Source of the DNA: Acidobacteriota bacterium
GTDB taxonomy: Bacteria; Acidobacteriota; Terriglobia; Bryobacterales; Bryobacteraceae
DNA length: 45,688 nt
NCBI GenBank assembly: GCA_021778335.1
Contig: JAJYCN010000005.1
Coordinates: 1-45,688, forward strand
Direction of reading: 5' to 3'
Position 1 is the first letter of the stretch. Each line of letters begins with the position of its first letter. Both the position numbers and the translations under genes were made by a program. Below are positions 44,469-45,688 of this stretch, in pieces. The notes under the pieces are model-generated. The model searched no databases and had not been told where the DNA came from. It was given only the letters and a program-made list of their open reading frames with translations.

Positions 44469-45416
44469 ATGATCTTCGACGATAATTCGCTCAGCATCGG
44501 GCGCACGCCGCTCGTGAAGCTGAACAGGGTGACCGCCGGCGCGCATGCCACGGTGCTGGCCAAGATTGAAGGGAGAAACCCGGCGTATTCGGTGAAGTGC
44601 CGGATCGGCGCTTCGATGATTTGGGACGCCGAAAAACGGGGCGTGCTCGGGCCCGGCAAGCACTTGATCGAGCCTACGAGCGGCAACACCGGCATTGCGC
44701 TGGCCTTCGTCGCCGCGGCCCGCGGCTACGCGATCACGCTGGCGATGCCGGAGACGATGTCGATGGAGCGCCGGAAGGTCTTGAAGGCGTTCGGGGCGAA
44801 CCTGATGCTGACACCGGGCTCGGAAGGAATGGCGGGCGCGATCCGCCGTTCGGAGGAACTGGCGGCCTCCGACCCAAGCCGCTACGTGCTCCTGCAGCAG
44901 TTCCGCAATCCAGCCAATCCGGAGATCCACTTCCGTACGACGGGCCCGGAGATTTGGGAAGACACCAAGGGAGCCGTGGATGTGCTCGTGTCGGGCGTTG
45001 GGACCGGTGGCACGATCACCGGGGTGTCGAGATTCATCAAGAACGAGCAGCGCAAAGCGATTACGTCGGTGGCCGTCGAACCAGTGGCGAGTCCGGTGAT
45101 CACGCAGAAGATGAACGGCGAACCGCTCAAGCCGGGGCCGCATCGGATTCAGGGGCTCGGCGCGGGATTCATTCCCGACACGCTGGACCTTTCGTTTGTC
45201 GATCGCGTGGAGAAGATCGCGGATGACGAAGCGATTGAGATGGCGCGGCGCCTGGCGCACGAGGAAGGGATTCTCTCGGGGATCTCGTGCGGCGCGGCGG
45301 CGGCGGTGGCTGTGCGGATTGCGAAAGAGTCCGAGATGAAGGGGAAGACGATCGTGGTCATCCTTCCAGACTCCGGCGAGCGGTACCTGTCGAGCGTGCT
45401 GTTCGAGAACGATTAG
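44469..45416 (+). CDS. cysK: Cysteine synthase A (O-acetylserine sulfhydrylase)
   Basis: 315 residues, PLP-dependent. The lysine that binds PLP is K43 in [14 protein letters not shown], the substrate loop is [14 protein letters not shown], and the phosphate-binding loop is [11 protein letters not shown]. It makes cysteine from O-acetylserine and sulfide. GGGAG lies about 8 nt before the ATG. Same transcript as the Rrf2 regulator, which CysK may bind, as known for CymR-CysK in Firmicutes (an analogy, not shown here). Confidence 0.96.
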   Translation: MIFDDNSLSIGRTPLVKLNRVTAGAHATVLAKIEGRNPAYSVKCRIGASMIWDAEKRGVLGPGKHLIEPTSGNTGIALAFVAAARGYAITLAMPETMSMERRKVLKAFGANLMLTPGSEGMAGAIRRSEELAASDPSRYVLLQQFRNPANPEIHFRTTGPEIWEDTKGAVDVLVSGVGTGGTITGVSRFIKNEQRKAITSVAVEPVASPVITQKMNGEPLKPGPHRIQGLGAGFIPDTLDLSFVDRVEKIADDEAIEMARRLAHEEGILSGISCGAAAAVAVRIAKESEMKGKTIVVILPDSGERYLSSVLFEND

Positions 45417-45435
45417 CGGCCTGGAAAATAGAAAA

Positions 45436-45473
45436 GGCGGATGTCGACACGGCCTGAGCCGGTGGCATCCGCC
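45436..45473 (+). terminator. Large stem-loop after cysK
   Basis: GGCGGATG (45436-45443) pairs perfectly with CATCCGCC (45466-45473); an inner stem CACGGC/GCCGGTG around CTGA extends it with one bulge. No U-tract follows directly. Likely the cysK terminator or a 3' stabiliser. Two T6 runs occur further on, near 45539 and 45549, before the next gene. Confidence 0.45.
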
Positions 45474-45573
45474 CGCGTAACGGGGACTTGTACAGAAAGC
45501 GATGCAAGCGGGCCGGATGTTACACCCTGAAACGATTTTTTAGACATTTTTTCCGCGCCCTGGAAGTGAAATC

Positions 45574-45688
45574 GTGCTTACATTTTCAAAGAAACAACGA
45601 CAAACGTGGTTGGCTTTTGCGGCGCTCCTCGGTGCGGCGGGCTCGCTTCGAGCCGCCGACGCGGCCTCGGTGGGCATGGACGCAGCGA
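45574..45688 (+). CDS. N-terminus of a secreted protein, cut by window edge
   Basis: Frame from GTG 45574 to the right edge, 38 residues: MLTFSKKQRQTWLAFAALLG, then AAGSLRAADAASVGMDAA. This is a complete signal peptide with a basic start, hydrophobic core and ARA-type cleavage site. GGAAG lies about 7 nt upstream. The mature protein is outside the window, so no function can be given. Confidence 0.6.
   Translation, partial: MLTFSKKQRQTWLAFAALLGAAGSLRAADAASVGMDAA

Overview
The window reads as a stretch of GC-rich chromosome from an acidobacterium, most likely of the Bryobacterales/'Solibacter' type. This is inferred from gene content: a very large Oar-like TonB-dependent receptor with an N-terminal carboxypeptidase-regulatory-like domain, an F1 ATP synthase operon with two b-type subunits but no a/c genes beside it, many signal-peptide proteins, and a Tat-exported sugar-isomerase-like protein. 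No rRNA, tRNA, CRISPR array, insertion sequence or prophage was seen.

Layout. 1-8.2 kb (minus strand) is an outer-membrane biogenesis operon: an Omp85/BamA-type barrel, a small SurA-N-like periplasmic chaperone, and a huge TamB-like protein cut by the left edge. The genes overlap by 1 and 4 nt. Divergent to it, 8.4-11.7 kb holds a TonB-dependent receptor broken by one extra base in an 8-G tract. At 11.9-15.7 kb lie a PilZ protein and an NtrY/NtrX-type histidine kinase and sigma-54 regulator, the latter with an aberrant GAFTGA loop. At 15.8-19.1 kb are a periplasmic GH3 beta-glucosidase, a probable gene remnant and a cysteine-rich lipoprotein. At 19.2-24.2 kb are a DUF2867 epimerase, a radical SAM protein, a class II photolyase and a TIGR01777 epimerase. 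At 24.2-26.6 kb are an SDR, an O-antigen-ligase-type membrane protein and SixA.

26.6-32.4 kb (minus) is the ATP synthase operon b'-b-delta-alpha-gamma-beta-epsilon. The b gene appears to start at CTG with an ideal ribosome binding site, which gives it a signal peptide, and epsilon is the short form. 32.5-36.7 kb is a mixed accessory stretch: small membrane proteins, a Tat-exported TIM-barrel protein, a DtxR-type regulator, an ArgA-like acetyltransferase with a probable leaderless promoter under a perfect dyad, a DUF433 gene, and an AbrB/RelE toxin-antitoxin pair. 36.7-43.9 kb (minus) is a tight run of alkaline phosphatase, homoserine dehydrogenase, exported methyltransferase, leuS and FAD oxidoreductase. 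44.0-45.4 kb holds a cysteine-free Rrf2 regulator directly upstream of cysK, which suggests CymR-like control of cysteine synthesis. The right edge cuts a gene for a secreted protein.

I did not find a clear, wholly new defence or mobile system. The best leads are the G8 frameshift in the TonB receptor, the CTG-initiated secreted b subunit, the promoter/dyad arrangements at 35.6 kb and 43.95 kb, the altered sigma-54 activator loop, and the exported methyltransferase in an amino-acid/tRNA operon.
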